Under the pieces are notes generated by a model. That model had not been told where the DNA came from, made no database searches, and worked only from the letters and a program-made list of their open reading frames with translations. A DNA stretch of 64,000 nucleotides. Origin: DASSBQ01 sp040981125 (GTDB lineage: Bacteria > Nitrospirota > Nitrospiria > Nitrospirales > Nitrospiraceae). The translations under genes and the position numbers were made by a program. Position 1 is the first letter of the stretch. The number at the start of each line of letters is the position of its first letter. Positions 25,674 to 35,321 of this stretch are shown here, in pieces. The stretch lies in contig JANRMQ010000002.1 in NCBI GenBank assembly GCA_040981125.1, positions 62,001-126,000 of the forward strand. The letters run 5' to 3'.

Positions 25674-25838
25674 TCAGCGTCCATTCTCACGGCCTTCACT
25701 CGAATGCGGTGGGCCGGGCCATATCGAGCGCCCGGGACATGTACGGATTCCACCCGTCAAAGATGGTATAGTGCGGACCGTCCATACCCGCGAGGAAGAG
25801 GCCCTGCCGCCGGCAGACTGATTCAAAACGGACGATCG

Positions 25839-26924
25839 GTGAGTCGCAAGCAAATATTCTCCGCCACCTTCTTCAGCATCCTCGTTGTTCTGATCTGGCA
25901 ATTGGGGGTGATTCTCAGTCCTTTCTTCTATCCGATCCTCTGGGCCGTCATCCTGGCCGCCACATTCTATCCGCTTCACGTGACATTGCTCGACCGCCTC
26001 AAAGGCCGGCGCCACATCGCGGCCGTGCTCATGACCTCGATGGTACTGGCGATCGCCGTGCTGCCGGCCGTCTATTTGATCTTTCTCGGGATCAATGAGG
26101 CCGTCCAAGCCTATGAAACGGCGACCCAGTGGTTTCGCGAGGGACGCCTGCGCGATGTCGGCATCGCCATTTCACAGTTGCCGGTCGTGGGGAGATTGAG
26201 CCAGGAATTGTTCGGTCGCCTCATTCTGTCGAACAGCGGAAATCTGGAGTCGTCCTTTCTGGAAGGCGGCAAGGTCGTCAGCACCTTCCTGCTGTCGCAG
26301 GGGGCCGACTTGGCGAAGAACGCGCTCCTGTTCATCACCGATTTCTTTGTCATGGTGTTCACCCTTTTTTTTCTTTTCCGTGACGGCGATCGCCTTTACA
26401 AGGGCCTGTACGACGCCATCCCGCTTGATCCTCACCATAAAGCCAAGATTTTTGAGCGCATGGACGGCACGATCAAGGCAGTGGTGCAGGGCACTCTGGT
26501 AACCGCCTTGGCGCAGGGAACAGCAGCCGGGATCACCTATTGGGCGCTCGGCGTGCCCTTTTCCATCTTTTTTGGAGCGCTCTCCGCCGTCTTGTCGCTT
26601 CTTCCCTTCGGAGGCACCGCCGTCATCTGGGTTCCGATTGCAATCTATCTGTTCTTCAGCGGATTGATCGTGAAAGGGATCGTGATGGTCGTGGTCGGCG
26701 CTGGTCTCATCGGACTGATGGATAATATCCTGCAGCCGTTGCTCATCGGCACGAGGGCGCAATTGCCGATGCTTTTTCTCTTCTTTGCATCGCTGGGCGG
26801 CCTGGCTTCATTCGGCCTGATCGGTCTTTTCGTGGGTCCTATTCTCCTGGCCGTCGTGCTGGAGCTGTTCCGCATCTATCAGGACGAGTTCCAGGAGCAG
26901 CAAAGCGAACTCCTCATCAAATGA
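25839..26924 (+). CDS. AI-2E family transporter
   Basis: 361 residues from GTG 25839; the frame is open to 25704 but that part is charged and lacks a start signal. Eight or so membrane helices are visible: two at the N-terminus (FFSILVVLIWQLGVIL, YPILWAVILAATFYPL), one at IAAVLMTSMVLAIAVLPAVYL, then a large soluble segment, LFITDFFVMVFTLFFLFRDG, and the characteristic C-terminal half (LSAVLSLLPFGGTAVIWVP, GLIGLMDNILQPLLIG, LPMLFLFFASLGGLASFG). This is the AI-2E/YdiK family of putative exporters. Substrates have been proposed for a few members only. Confidence 0.9.
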   Translation: MSRKQIFSATFFSILVVLIWQLGVILSPFFYPILWAVILAATFYPLHVTLLDRLKGRRHIAAVLMTSMVLAIAVLPAVYLIFLGINEAVQAYETATQWFREGRLRDVGIAISQLPVVGRLSQELFGRLILSNSGNLESSFLEGGKVVSTFLLSQGADLAKNALLFITDFFVMVFTLFFLFRDGDRLYKGLYDAIPLDPHHKAKIFERMDGTIKAVVQGTLVTALAQGTAAGITYWALGVPFSIFFGALSAVLSLLPFGGTAVIWVPIAIYLFFSGLIVKGIVMVVVGAGLIGLMDNILQPLLIGTRAQLPMLFLFFASLGGLASFGLIGLFVGPILLAVVLELFRIYQDEFQEQQSELLIK

Positions 26925-26982
26925 GCGGGACGGTGAAGAGAGTTCTCGGGAAATCGGTTGGTACTGACAATTTAGCGCCCGC

Positions 26983-27207
26983 TTACTTGGCCAAACGAAG
27001 CGTTCGGCGCTTCGGATGTTTCGGCGGCAGCGGCCGGGAGGTCCGAGGCTTATGTTTTGTTGCGGAGACCGAGAGCAGAAGCTGCGCCTGCAGAATGGCG
27101 TCCAGCAAGGCGGCGCGTTCCTCTTCCAAACGCTTTTGATTGGGCGCCTTATTGACGAACCGTTCCGCTGCGTCGGTCAAGACCCGCAATGTGTCGTTCA
27201 CGTCCAT
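26983..27207 (-). CDS. Small protein of unknown function
   Basis: 74 residues from ATG 27207, preceded by GAGGGG at five bases. MDVNDTLRVLTDAAERFVN and QKRLEEERAALLDAILQAQ are helical and charged; the C-terminus (KHKPRTSRPLPPKHPKRRT) is very basic and could bind nucleic acid. It is convergent with the AI-2E transporter. No family recognised. Confidence 0.55.
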   Translation of the reverse strand: MDVNDTLRVLTDAAERFVNKAPNQKRLEEERAALLDAILQAQLLLSVSATKHKPRTSRPLPPKHPKRRTLRLAK

Positions 27208-27272
27208 CGATCCCCTCGGCGCCGTCATCATTTCCCGTACGGACCGCTTTCATTCATCCACAGTGAGGCTGC

Positions 27273-28649
27273 CTATGAACCGGAACCGCCCAGTTCTTTA
27301 GACCAGAAGATAAACATGCCGTGGCCGCCCTTCGTGGGCGGCCCCCCGCCCGGATCCCGGTAGATGCCGAAGTTATACGTGTAATTGAGCTCGATCTGGG
27401 ACCGCCAGGGCGCGCCGGAGACGATCCCGCCGCCGAGAGCCGGCATTGAATCCGTGACGTTTTTGATTCCGCCATCACTTGTGAACAGCGGGCGTTCGAC
27501 CAGTCCCCACGTTCCCTCGATATACGGATAGAGGAAGAAGAGCGCCTCATATCGATATTGCAGATTGGCCACCGCATAGCGCCGTGGAAATAATTCATTG
27601 AACGCGACGCCATGAATCATCGGCAGGGAGACCGCTTCCCATTCGTAGCCGGTTGGCCGCCCAGGCAGGCGAAAGGCCGAGAACCGGTCCTGGTCTTTCC
27701 CGATACCGCCATGCAGGCTTGTAATCAGACGATGCTTGTCGCTGTTCACAAACGGCACCCCGCCGGCGACCAGGGCATAGGCGGTCGCGGTCACATAGGT
27801 CCGCTCCTTTTTGAAATCCGGGGTATCAAACGGGGGACCGCCCCATTGGCTCCACGTCGCGCGATGGCCGTGCATCACATCACCGCCCATGGTAAACCCC
27901 TGATGCGGCAACTCCATCAAATTGCGGGTCAGCGAATCCACGCGGATTCGGAGATGAAGGCGGCCTTCATAGGTGTCTTTCGGGACGATGTATTGCGGCG
28001 ATGTATGATCCGTTCCCTTGAACCACCGATAGCCGGGCTCATAGGTCACGAAGACATTGACGGCGCTGTCCTGGCTGAACGGATGAATGGGTAATCGATA
28101 GCCCAGGCCCACTCCGCCGAAGACATAGTTCCATTCGATCTCCGACTGTCTGATCCGCTGCCCTTCGACGTATTCGGACCGGCCGAGCGGAATGATGAAA
28201 TTGTCCAGGGAAAAAATCAGGGACCAATTGGGATACGTGCGCAGGCCGATGGTGTAATCGAGATCATTGACGGCAACCGAAAAAGCGCCGCGGAATCGCC
28301 GGTTATCATTGTCCCAGTTTCGCCAGACGTAGAGTGCGCCGAACGGAAGGACTTCAAGCTGACTCGGACCATTCGGAATCCATTGAATGCCGAAGCTGGC
28401 CGCCGTAACATTACGCCGGTCTCGGGGCGGCACATAGACGTCCTCCCCGAACAACCTCGTGCGGAATTCCTGCCCCGCCTCGGGGGTCGGTTCTTCGACT
28501 TGTGCTGCTTCATACGCCCAGGCGATCTCAATGGAAACACAGAGACACGCGCCAAGGATGACGGGCAGCCAGGGGATGGTAGAACGATGATTCCAACGCG
28601 CCGCAATGTATCGACAAATCGTGAGAAACAGCCATGGTCTACTCAACAT
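27273..28649 (-). CDS. Outer-membrane beta-barrel protein, BamA-like C-terminal barrel
   Basis: 458 residues. An N-terminal hydrophobic stretch (IPWLPVILGACLCVSIEIAWA) reads as a signal peptide, after which the mature protein is rich in alternating aromatic strands and short turns: FGIQWIPNGPSQLEVLPFGAL, SEIEWNYVFGGVGLGYRL, GRLHLRIRVDSLTRNLM, QIELNYTYNFGIY. The late strands and a C-terminal FIFWSKEL match surface-antigen/patatin-type barrels in broad style only. It could be a porin or efflux outlet; none of the TolC features are present. It is followed by an OB-like exported protein gene just upstream in the same direction. Confidence 0.7.
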   Translation of the reverse strand: MLSRPWLFLTICRYIAARWNHRSTIPWLPVILGACLCVSIEIAWAYEAAQVEEPTPEAGQEFRTRLFGEDVYVPPRDRRNVTAASFGIQWIPNGPSQLEVLPFGALYVWRNWDNDNRRFRGAFSVAVNDLDYTIGLRTYPNWSLIFSLDNFIIPLGRSEYVEGQRIRQSEIEWNYVFGGVGLGYRLPIHPFSQDSAVNVFVTYEPGYRWFKGTDHTSPQYIVPKDTYEGRLHLRIRVDSLTRNLMELPHQGFTMGGDVMHGHRATWSQWGGPPFDTPDFKKERTYVTATAYALVAGGVPFVNSDKHRLITSLHGGIGKDQDRFSAFRLPGRPTGYEWEAVSLPMIHGVAFNELFPRRYAVANLQYRYEALFFLYPYIEGTWGLVERPLFTSDGGIKNVTDSMPALGGGIVSGAPWRSQIELNYTYNFGIYRDPGGGPPTKGGHGMFIFWSKELGGSGS

Positions 28650-28661
28650 GCAGCGTAGGAT

Positions 28662-29048
28662 TCATTGCCCGTCCCGAGTGGAAGGGCCGCCCATAATCGA
28701 ATCATGTTCCCGGCCCTGGATTGACCGGATAGAGAGCACATGGTCGTCATTATTGACCCTCGCTTCAACCTTCTCCCCTTCCTTGATGGGTCCCATCCGT
28801 AGTGTAGACTGATTGACGACCAACCGTATCTCGTTTCCATTCGGATCTTCGACAAAGTAATGTTCGCCGTCGATGCGCACGACTTCCCCTTCGACGGTAT
28901 GACCGATCTCCGGTTGCCCGCTTCGCAAGTGAGGCGGCGCGGAGGGCATCATGCCGGCCGCCCGGTCGTAATCCATGGCGTGCGCAAGGCCCATCAGGCC
29001 GACCCCGATCCCCAATGCCGTCGCCAAACGATGAGTTGTCCCCTTCAT
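28662..29048 (-). CDS. Exported OB-fold-like protein
   Basis: 128 residues from ATG 29048, with GGAAGGGAG about seven bases upstream. A signal peptide (LATALGIGVGLMGLAHAM) is followed by a linker and a compact beta domain: TVEGEVVRIDGEHYFVEDP, NEIRLVVNQSTLRMG, GEKVEARVNNDDHVLSI. This is the pattern of small periplasmic OB-type domains (DUF5666/BOF-like). Ligand unknown. It lies 13 bases upstream of the barrel gene and is likely in its transcript. Confidence 0.75.
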   Translation of the reverse strand: MKGTTHRLATALGIGVGLMGLAHAMDYDRAAGMMPSAPPHLRSGQPEIGHTVEGEVVRIDGEHYFVEDPNGNEIRLVVNQSTLRMGPIKEGEKVEARVNNDDHVLSIRSIQGREHDSIMGGPSTRDGQ

Positions 29049-29309
29049 ATGCGCCCTCCCTTCCGTTCTGGCGGCCTGTACTTTATCCTTTATACTTATC
29101 CGTTATAAGAGACAAGACGGCATTTCGCCGCTGGGAAGTTCCCTAGGCCTGCGGCTAGGACTTCCCCGGGTTGCTCATGTCCCGTCGGTGCGTAATGATA
29201 TCGGTCAGCGAGACTGACGTGGAATCTCAGAGAGGGTATGGTGATTCTACCGTTTAGAGATGAGCGCGAAATCGGCCGGTCATTACGATTGGACGAGGGG
29301 CCTGCCGTC

Positions 29310-29460
29310 CATAATCGCAGGCCCAATCCTGATCCCGACCCGAGTCCGATGCCGCCCGATCCGGATCCCTTCCCATCGCCCCAACCGCCGCTGCCGCCGC
29401 CGGAACCGTCCCCGGTCCCTCCGACCCGGCCCCCGATCCCGCAGTTGGAAACTCCACACC
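29310..29460. repeat. Low-complexity Pro/Gly-coding stretch
   Basis: Between the OB-like gene and the RND pump the DNA is a CCN/GGN-rich stretch. The plus frame (29238-29609) reads as repeated PDPDPSPMPP-type units, while the minus frame reads as GGSGGGSGGWGDG. A GAGAGGG site near ATG 29238 favours the plus frame slightly, but its tail overlaps the 3' end of the RND gene. I cannot tell whether either is translated. The rest of the 500-bp gap shows nothing else. Confidence 0.5.
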
Positions 29461-29551
29461 TTTCGCAAGCCCTTCCACTTTCGCTCACGACGCCATCGTA
29501 TTCGCGCCAACGCCGTATCGAGAGGCCGAAGGCGCCTCCACAGGCCCACGC

Positions 29552-32500
29552 CTACACCCATTCCGGCGCATACTCCTTCTTCCGTTCCTTTTCCCCCATC
29601 ACGCGATAGAGCACCGGCAGCACGACCAACGTAAGAAGCGTCGAACTGAACAGTCCCCCGATCACCACCGAAGCCAAGGGCCGCTGCACTTCGGCCCCGA
29701 TGCCCTGCGAGACAGCGAGCGGAAACAACCCGAACAGCGTTGTCAGCATGGTCATCAGAACAGGACGAAGTCGTAGGAGGCAGCCGGATATGATGGCCTG
29801 GTCGGTTGTCATTCCTTCGTTGCGGAGTTGGTTGATATAGGACACCAGCACGATACCGTTGCCGACAGCAAGCCCGAACAACTCGATGAAGCCGATGGTG
29901 GCCGGCACGCTCAAGTACTGGCCGCTGAGCCACAGCGAGACCACGCCGCCGACCAGCGCGAACGGAAGGTTCAGAATGATCAAGGTGGCGTAGCGCATCG
30001 AATGGAACGCCCAAAACAGCAGAAAGAAAATCAATCCGATCGTCACCGGCACGACGACGGACAGGCGGGCATTGGCCCGCTCCATATTCTCAAACGCACC
30101 GCCCCAGCTGATCGCGTATCCCCGAGGCAGAAACACCGACTCATCCAGCTTCTGTCGTCCCTCGTCAATCACGCTCCCGATGTCGCGGCCGACGACGTTG
30201 AAGCCAATGTAGATGCGGCGTCGGACTTCCTCGCGGCTGATGCGCGCCGGGCCCTCCCGCATTTCGACCCTGGCGAGATCGCTGAGCGGGATGGGCGCGC
30301 CGGATATGGACCGGACGCGAATATCCCCGATTGACCCGACGCTGTTGCGGTAAGGCTCGGGAAATCGCAGCACAAGTTGAAATCGCCGTTCTCCTTCATA
30401 GACCTCCGTCGCCGCTCTGCCTCCCACCGCGCTGGTGATGATGTCCTGCACATCCGAGACATTGATTCCGAATCGAGCGATCCTTTCCCGATCAATATCG
30501 ACGGTCAGATAAGGTTGGCCGGCCACCTGCTCGACCCTCACGTCCTTCACGCCCTGAATCGTCTGCATGATCCCCGCGATGTGGTCGGCCTTCGTCTTCA
30601 AGATATCCAGATCGTCTCCGAACAATTTGATGGCGCACTCGGTTCGAATCCCGCTGATCAACTCATCCACTCGCTCCTGGATCGGCTGGCTCATGAGAAC
30701 GGAAATACCCGGGATTTCGGCCAGCCGCCGGCGGATCCGGTCGGTCAGCGCCGGTTGTGTATGAGCCGTGGTCCATGTGTCGCGAGATCTCAATGAGACG
30801 ACCGGGTCGCTCTCATTCGGCTCTTCCGGGCCGATCGCGATTTCAGGCCGACCGATTTTGCTCACGGCAAGCCGGACTTCGGGAAACTCCAGCATCGCCT
30901 TCTGAGCCGTCTTCTCCATCTCAATCGCTTCCGCAAGAGAGACACTGGGCAAACGGATGATCTGCGGCGTGAGGGCGCCTTCCTCCAGCTGCGGAATAAA
31001 CTCACGGCCGATGAAGGGCAGCAGCGCGAGGCCGAGTATCACGACCATGCCGGAGCCCGATAGAACCAGCGAACGATGTTCCAGCGCCCACGTCAGGAGC
31101 GGGGAGTACCGCCGCTTCATCCAAGCGGAAAAGGAAGTCTCGCCGGTACGGCCGCCGTGCAAGAGCAGCGAGGCCAGCACGGGCGTGAGCGTCAACGTAA
31201 CCAGCACCGAGGCCAGCAGGGCGATCACCAGCGTATAGGCCAGCGGCCCGAACATCTTTCCCTCCATTCCTTCGAGCGTCATGATGGGAAGAAACACCAC
31301 GCTGATGATGAGGATGCCGAACAGTATCGATCGGGCGACCTCCTTCGATGCTCGAAAGACCATATCGATCCGGCCCAACATCGATTGCCGGCTCTCGGTC
31401 AGGTGCCGGTACACGTTCTCGACGACGACCACCGACCCGTCCGCGATCTCTCCTACCGCAATGGCGAGCCCTCCGAGCGTCATGAGATTTGCCGAGAGCC
31501 CCGCGCGCTCCATGACGATGAACGTGATCAACGGCGTGATGATCAATGCCGATGTCACGACCAGTGCGCTACGGATATTTCCGAGGAATAAGAGAAAGAC
31601 AAAGGCGACCAGGACAATGCCCTCGACGAGGGCATCCCGCACCGTATTGACCGCGGCGGTCACCAGCTCAATACGGTCGTAGAACGGCACGATCGATACC
31701 CCGGCAGGCAAGACTCCGTCCTCCTGTACCCGGGCGACCTTGGCCTTCACCGACTCGACGACCTCCCGGGCATTCCCGCCGCGCAGCATCAATACCGTGC
31801 CCGCGACGATCTCCCGCTCGCCGTTCAGAACGGCGGCGCCATGGCGGACTGCGTGCCCGATCCGCACTTCGGCGACATCCCGGACGAAGACCGGCGTCCC
31901 GCCCGCTTCCTTGACGATGATTCGTTCGATGTCCTGGAGCGACTTGATCAATCCCACGCCGCGCACAATCGCCCGTTCAGCATGCCGTTCCAGTACGTTC
32001 CCGCCGGCGTTGATATTATTTCGTTCCACCGCCTGGAGCACCTCGTGGATGGTCAAATCATATTTCCGCAACTTATGCGGATCGACCAGCACTTGATACT
32101 GTTTGACGAAGCCGCCCAGCGCGTTCACGTCGATGACGCCCGGCACCTGCTTCAGCAACGGCCGCAACACCCAGTCCTGCAGGGTCCGCTGATTCATTAA
32201 TTCCGCCTGCAAGGCGGCCGGGTCACCGGATTGCGCGCGCCGGGTCTCAAAATAGTATTGATAGATTTCCCCCAAGCCCGTCGTCACCGGGGCCAGGACC
32301 GGTTCGACGCGGGCCGGCAATCGGCCTTTGGCCGCGAGCATCCGCTCCAGGACCAATTGGCGGGCAAAATACACGTCCACATCGTCATGAAAGACCACGG
32401 TGATCTGAGAAAGGGCGAACTTCGAGAGCGACCGGATCTCGGACAAGCCCGGCAACCCCGTCATCTGGAGCTCGATCGGATAGGTGATGAACCGTTCCAC

Positions 32501-32680
32501 CTCGACCGGCGAGAGGCCCGGCGCTTCGGTCAGCACTTGCACCTGAATATTCGTGACATCCGGATACGCGTCGATAGGGATGGAGCTGAAGGCATTGAGT
32601 CCGACGAAGACGAGCAAACCGGCCAGTCCCAAGACGAGGACACGCTGGCGTAAAGAGAATTCCAACAGCGCGGGGATCAT
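29552..32680 (-). CDS. Heavy-metal efflux RND permease (CzcA/CusA family)
   Basis: 1042 residues with the twofold RND layout: twelve membrane helices and two large periplasmic loops. The first lies after LVLGLAGLLVFVGLNAFSS and holds IPIDAYPDVTNIQVQVLTEAPG, the family's N-terminal signature; the second follows RSLVLSGSGMVVILGLALLPFIG. The proton-relay helix reads AVGEIADGSVVVVENVYRHL, keeping one Asp and the Glu but not the DFG start of typical CzcA, so the metal (Zn/Co/Cd, Cu/Ag or other) is not fixed by this motif. It overlaps the adaptor gene by four bases. No TolC-type outer channel gene is adjacent. Confidence 0.93.
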   Translation of the reverse strand: MIPALLEFSLRQRVLVLGLAGLLVFVGLNAFSSIPIDAYPDVTNIQVQVLTEAPGLSPVEVERFITYPIELQMTGLPGLSEIRSLSKFALSQITVVFHDDVDVYFARQLVLERMLAAKGRLPARVEPVLAPVTTGLGEIYQYYFETRRAQSGDPAALQAELMNQRTLQDWVLRPLLKQVPGVIDVNALGGFVKQYQVLVDPHKLRKYDLTIHEVLQAVERNNINAGGNVLERHAERAIVRGVGLIKSLQDIERIIVKEAGGTPVFVRDVAEVRIGHAVRHGAAVLNGEREIVAGTVLMLRGGNAREVVESVKAKVARVQEDGVLPAGVSIVPFYDRIELVTAAVNTVRDALVEGIVLVAFVFLLFLGNIRSALVVTSALIITPLITFIVMERAGLSANLMTLGGLAIAVGEIADGSVVVVENVYRHLTESRQSMLGRIDMVFRASKEVARSILFGILIISVVFLPIMTLEGMEGKMFGPLAYTLVIALLASVLVTLTLTPVLASLLLHGGRTGETSFSAWMKRRYSPLLTWALEHRSLVLSGSGMVVILGLALLPFIGREFIPQLEEGALTPQIIRLPSVSLAEAIEMEKTAQKAMLEFPEVRLAVSKIGRPEIAIGPEEPNESDPVVSLRSRDTWTTAHTQPALTDRIRRRLAEIPGISVLMSQPIQERVDELISGIRTECAIKLFGDDLDILKTKADHIAGIMQTIQGVKDVRVEQVAGQPYLTVDIDRERIARFGINVSDVQDIITSAVGGRAATEVYEGERRFQLVLRFPEPYRNSVGSIGDIRVRSISGAPIPLSDLARVEMREGPARISREEVRRRIYIGFNVVGRDIGSVIDEGRQKLDESVFLPRGYAISWGGAFENMERANARLSVVVPVTIGLIFFLLFWAFHSMRYATLIILNLPFALVGGVVSLWLSGQYLSVPATIGFIELFGLAVGNGIVLVSYINQLRNEGMTTDQAIISGCLLRLRPVLMTMLTTLFGLFPLAVSQGIGAEVQRPLASVVIGGLFSSTLLTLVVLPVLYRVMGEKERKKEYAPEWV

Positions 32681-33912
32681 TGCGTGGGTTCGATGTTATG
32701 CTTTTCCGCTTCGGATTTGAGCACGAACGCCCCTTTGGTGACGATGTGCTCCCCTGCTTGCAGCCCGTCGAGAATCATCACCACCTCGCCGCTTTCTTCC
32801 CCCAGTTTCACTGCGCGCGCTTCGAACGCCAGCTCGTCCCGGCGAACGAATACGAGGGGATCGGCTCCGCCGCTTTGAACGGCGGCGAGCGGGACACTGA
32901 CGACATCCGGAACCGCCGCCGCATACACGAGAACCAGCGCGAACATTTCCGGCTTCAAGACTTTTTCGGGATTCGGCACGGTGACCCGCAGCCGCATGCT
33001 TCGCGTAGCGGGATCCAGCACGTCGGCCACGTAGGTGATCTTCCCCGGAAATATCGCATGGGGATAGGCGGCGGCCACCACCTCGACCCGTTGGTCCTTG
33101 CGGATGAACTGAACATCTTTCTCCGGTACGCTCCCCACGGCCCATACATCCGAAAGGTCAGCCACCGTGAACAGCCTTTTATGCTGGTCGACTATTTCCC
33201 CTCGGGTCACGTTTCGGTTAATGACCCTTCCCGCGAACGGCGCGGTAATGGCCACATCGGAACGAATGGTCTGTTCCCGTTCCAGCCGCCGAATCTCCTG
33301 TTCCGCCACGCCAAGTAATTCCAGTCGCTGCTTGGCCTCCCGGGCCTCCGCCCGTACGCTTTTCATTTCCGCTTCCCGGCGATAGAATTCCGCCTCGCTG
33401 ATCGCCTTGTTGTCCAGGAGATTCCTCGCCCGCCGGTAGGCGAGATCCGCCTCGTGCAGTTTCGCCACTCCCTTGAGATAGGCAGCTTCCGCCAAACCGA
33501 GGTCCGTGCTATGGAGAAGCGCGAGCGTCGTTCCCTTTTGCACGTCCTGGCCGAAATCCACTTGAACATCCACGATGCGGCCGCCGATGAGCGTGGTGAC
33601 CTCCGCCAGCTCGTTTTCGTTCGACTGGATGGTGGCGGGAAACTGCCGATGCACGCGGAATTCCCCTCGGGTGACCGTTACGGTTTCAATACCGGCTTGC
33701 GCGGCCTCAGCCGCGGTGAGACGGATCCATTTGTCGCCATCACCATTCGAAGCAGCGGCTTGTTTTTCCTCTTGATAGGCCGGTTCTCGTTGACAGCCCT
33801 GGGATAGCAATAACGATACACAGAGGCAGGCCGCGACGATCGATCTCCCGGCGTAGAGGGGGCTGGTGGACGGCCAGTCGGCCCGACACATACGGTAAGC
33901 GGGCGATATCAT
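32677..33912 (-). CDS. RND efflux periplasmic adaptor lipoprotein (CzcB/CusB family)
   Basis: 411 residues from ATG 33912 (GAGAGG just upstream); an ATG at 33891 is also possible. The N-terminus has a lipoprotein signal (AACLCVSLLLSQGCQREP), which would anchor the protein in the periplasm. Then come the HlyD-like blocks: GRIVDVQVDFGQDVQKGT, a long helical hairpin (LAYRRARNLLDNKAI, REAKQRLELLGVAEQEI), ITAPFAGRVINRNVTRGE and the C-terminal barrel (VLDPATRSMRLRVTVPNPE). It links the inner-membrane pump to an outer-membrane channel. The stop overlaps the permease start, which fixes the pair as one operon. Confidence 0.92.
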   Translation of the reverse strand: MISPAYRMCRADWPSTSPLYAGRSIVAACLCVSLLLSQGCQREPAYQEEKQAAASNGDGDKWIRLTAAEAAQAGIETVTVTRGEFRVHRQFPATIQSNENELAEVTTLIGGRIVDVQVDFGQDVQKGTTLALLHSTDLGLAEAAYLKGVAKLHEADLAYRRARNLLDNKAISEAEFYRREAEMKSVRAEAREAKQRLELLGVAEQEIRRLEREQTIRSDVAITAPFAGRVINRNVTRGEIVDQHKRLFTVADLSDVWAVGSVPEKDVQFIRKDQRVEVVAAAYPHAIFPGKITYVADVLDPATRSMRLRVTVPNPEKVLKPEMFALVLVYAAAVPDVVSVPLAAVQSGGADPLVFVRRDELAFEARAVKLGEESGEVVMILDGLQAGEHIVTKGAFVLKSEAEKHNIEPTQ

Positions 33913-33987
33913 AGCCTCTCTCGCGTCTATGCAAGTTCTTTTCTTAACTGCGAGCCCCGGTATAGTACTGGGAAATACCGGAATTGT

Positions 33988-34012
33988 CCCCTTTCTTCCG
34001 CAGGGAAAGGGG
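33988..34012. repeat. Inverted repeat in intergenic region
   Basis: CCCCTTTC / GAAAGGGG, an 8-bp perfect stem with a 9-base loop, sits between the RND adaptor start and the CNNM gene stop, followed on the plus strand by CCTTTTG. It could end the CNNM transcript or be a regulator site for the pump; the sequence does not decide. Confidence 0.4.
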
Positions 34013-34106
34013 CCTTTTGCCACCGGCTGGTATTTTTCGACGGGGGTGAAATGCTACAGAAGCGGATGCAATGGCTCTGGCTGGCGTTGCGAACCTTATT
34101 GCAGAA

Positions 34107-35192
34107 TCATCGATGCTCCAATGCACGACCCAATCGTAACGTCCTCGGCGTCGTGCTCAACAGTCTCTTCAGCTTTCCGTCGTCGTCTTCGTCATAAATT
34201 TCTCCGATCACCTCTTCAAGGATATCCTCAAGCGTCACGATACCCAAGAGGACACGATCGGCATAGACCACGCCCATGTGCATGCGCCGCTCTTGCAGCG
34301 ACCTAAGGCCGGTCAGCAACGGCGTACCGGCCTGTAACACGACGGGCGGCCGGACGAGCGGCGCCCAATCCTCTCCGCTCGACGCGCGCAAAGCCATGAA
34401 CTCTTTGGAATTGAGAATGCCGATCACCCGTCCCCCGCCCATGACCGGCAGGCGGGTGTGGCCCGATGTGAGAATAACGCGTTCCACCTCGTTCGGAGGT
34501 TGTGTCGACTCGATGGTGACGACGCTTGACCAGGGAACAAAGATTTCCTTCATCGTCTTACTTTCCAGATCGACCAAATTGAGGACGTACTGCCGGTGCT
34601 GGGAAGACAGGGTCTCGAGAGAGACGGTGGTGTCCACTTGATCGCTTGCTTTGAGTTCTTGAGTCTGCCCGCTGTCCCACAAGCGGAGCGCGCGAAGCAA
34701 TTGAAGTAACCGCTTGGTCGACCATTCGAGCAAGGTCACAATGGGTCCCAGCAGCTTATCAAAAGCCGCCAGCCACGGCGCTGCAAACAAAGCAACTTTG
34801 AGACTATTCCGCAAGGCCAAGGACTTCGGCATCAATTCGCCGATCACCACCGTGAAATAGACGAGCGGCACCACGACGAGCGCAATGGAGATCGTATCGG
34901 CGGCGCTGGCGCTGATGCCGAATCTTGTTTCGAGAATCGGACTCAGCAGTTCCTCCGCTCCGGCTCCCCCCACCGCCCCCGCGAGCGCGCCCACGACGGT
35001 GATCCCGATTTGAATCACCGACAAGGTCCGTTCCGGAACTTCCCGCAACGCCAGGAGAAGAACCGCCTTCTTATGGCCCTGCCGAGCAAGCTGGCGAAGG
35101 ACGGGCCGACTCACGGCCACGAATGCCATCTCCGCGGCCGCCAACATGGCGTTGCAGAGAAGACAGACCACTATCACGACAACTTCAATCAT
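34107..35192 (-). CDS. CNNM/HlyC family membrane protein with CBS pair
   Basis: 361 residues. Residues 1-170 are the CNNM (DUF21) domain with four hydrophobic segments, including VVVIVVCLLCNAMLAAAEM, QIGITVVGALAGAVGG, VPLVYFTVVIGELMPKSLAL (the ExxPK motif) and a following helix. After a connector with VDLESKTMKEIFVPWS come two CBS repeats (TRLPVMGGGRVIGILNSKEF and HMGVVYADRVLLGIVTLED), ending EEVIGEIYDEDDD. It lacks a CorC_HlyC C-terminal domain, so it is a short form. Family members affect Mg/Co transport or membrane integrity. Expressed as a single gene here. Confidence 0.9.
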   Translation of the reverse strand: MIEVVVIVVCLLCNAMLAAAEMAFVAVSRPVLRQLARQGHKKAVLLLALREVPERTLSVIQIGITVVGALAGAVGGAGAEELLSPILETRFGISASAADTISIALVVVPLVYFTVVIGELMPKSLALRNSLKVALFAAPWLAAFDKLLGPIVTLLEWSTKRLLQLLRALRLWDSGQTQELKASDQVDTTVSLETLSSQHRQYVLNLVDLESKTMKEIFVPWSSVVTIESTQPPNEVERVILTSGHTRLPVMGGGRVIGILNSKEFMALRASSGEDWAPLVRPPVVLQAGTPLLTGLRSLQERRMHMGVVYADRVLLGIVTLEDILEEVIGEIYDEDDDGKLKRLLSTTPRTLRLGRALEHR

Positions 35193-35321
35193 GCCGACTT
35201 TCGACGGACCAACGCGCGATAACCTTTCATATTATACAAAGGCCGGGCCGTTTTTCCCTGTCATAATGATTCTGGTCCGCCGCTCGGCACTAATCCATCC
35301 GCCATCATGATGCTCCTGCTT

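Noticed and set aside
29552..32680. Naming the RND pump CusA or CzcA by substrate
   Set aside because: The relay motif fits neither classic form, and no metal-specific regulator is nearby.
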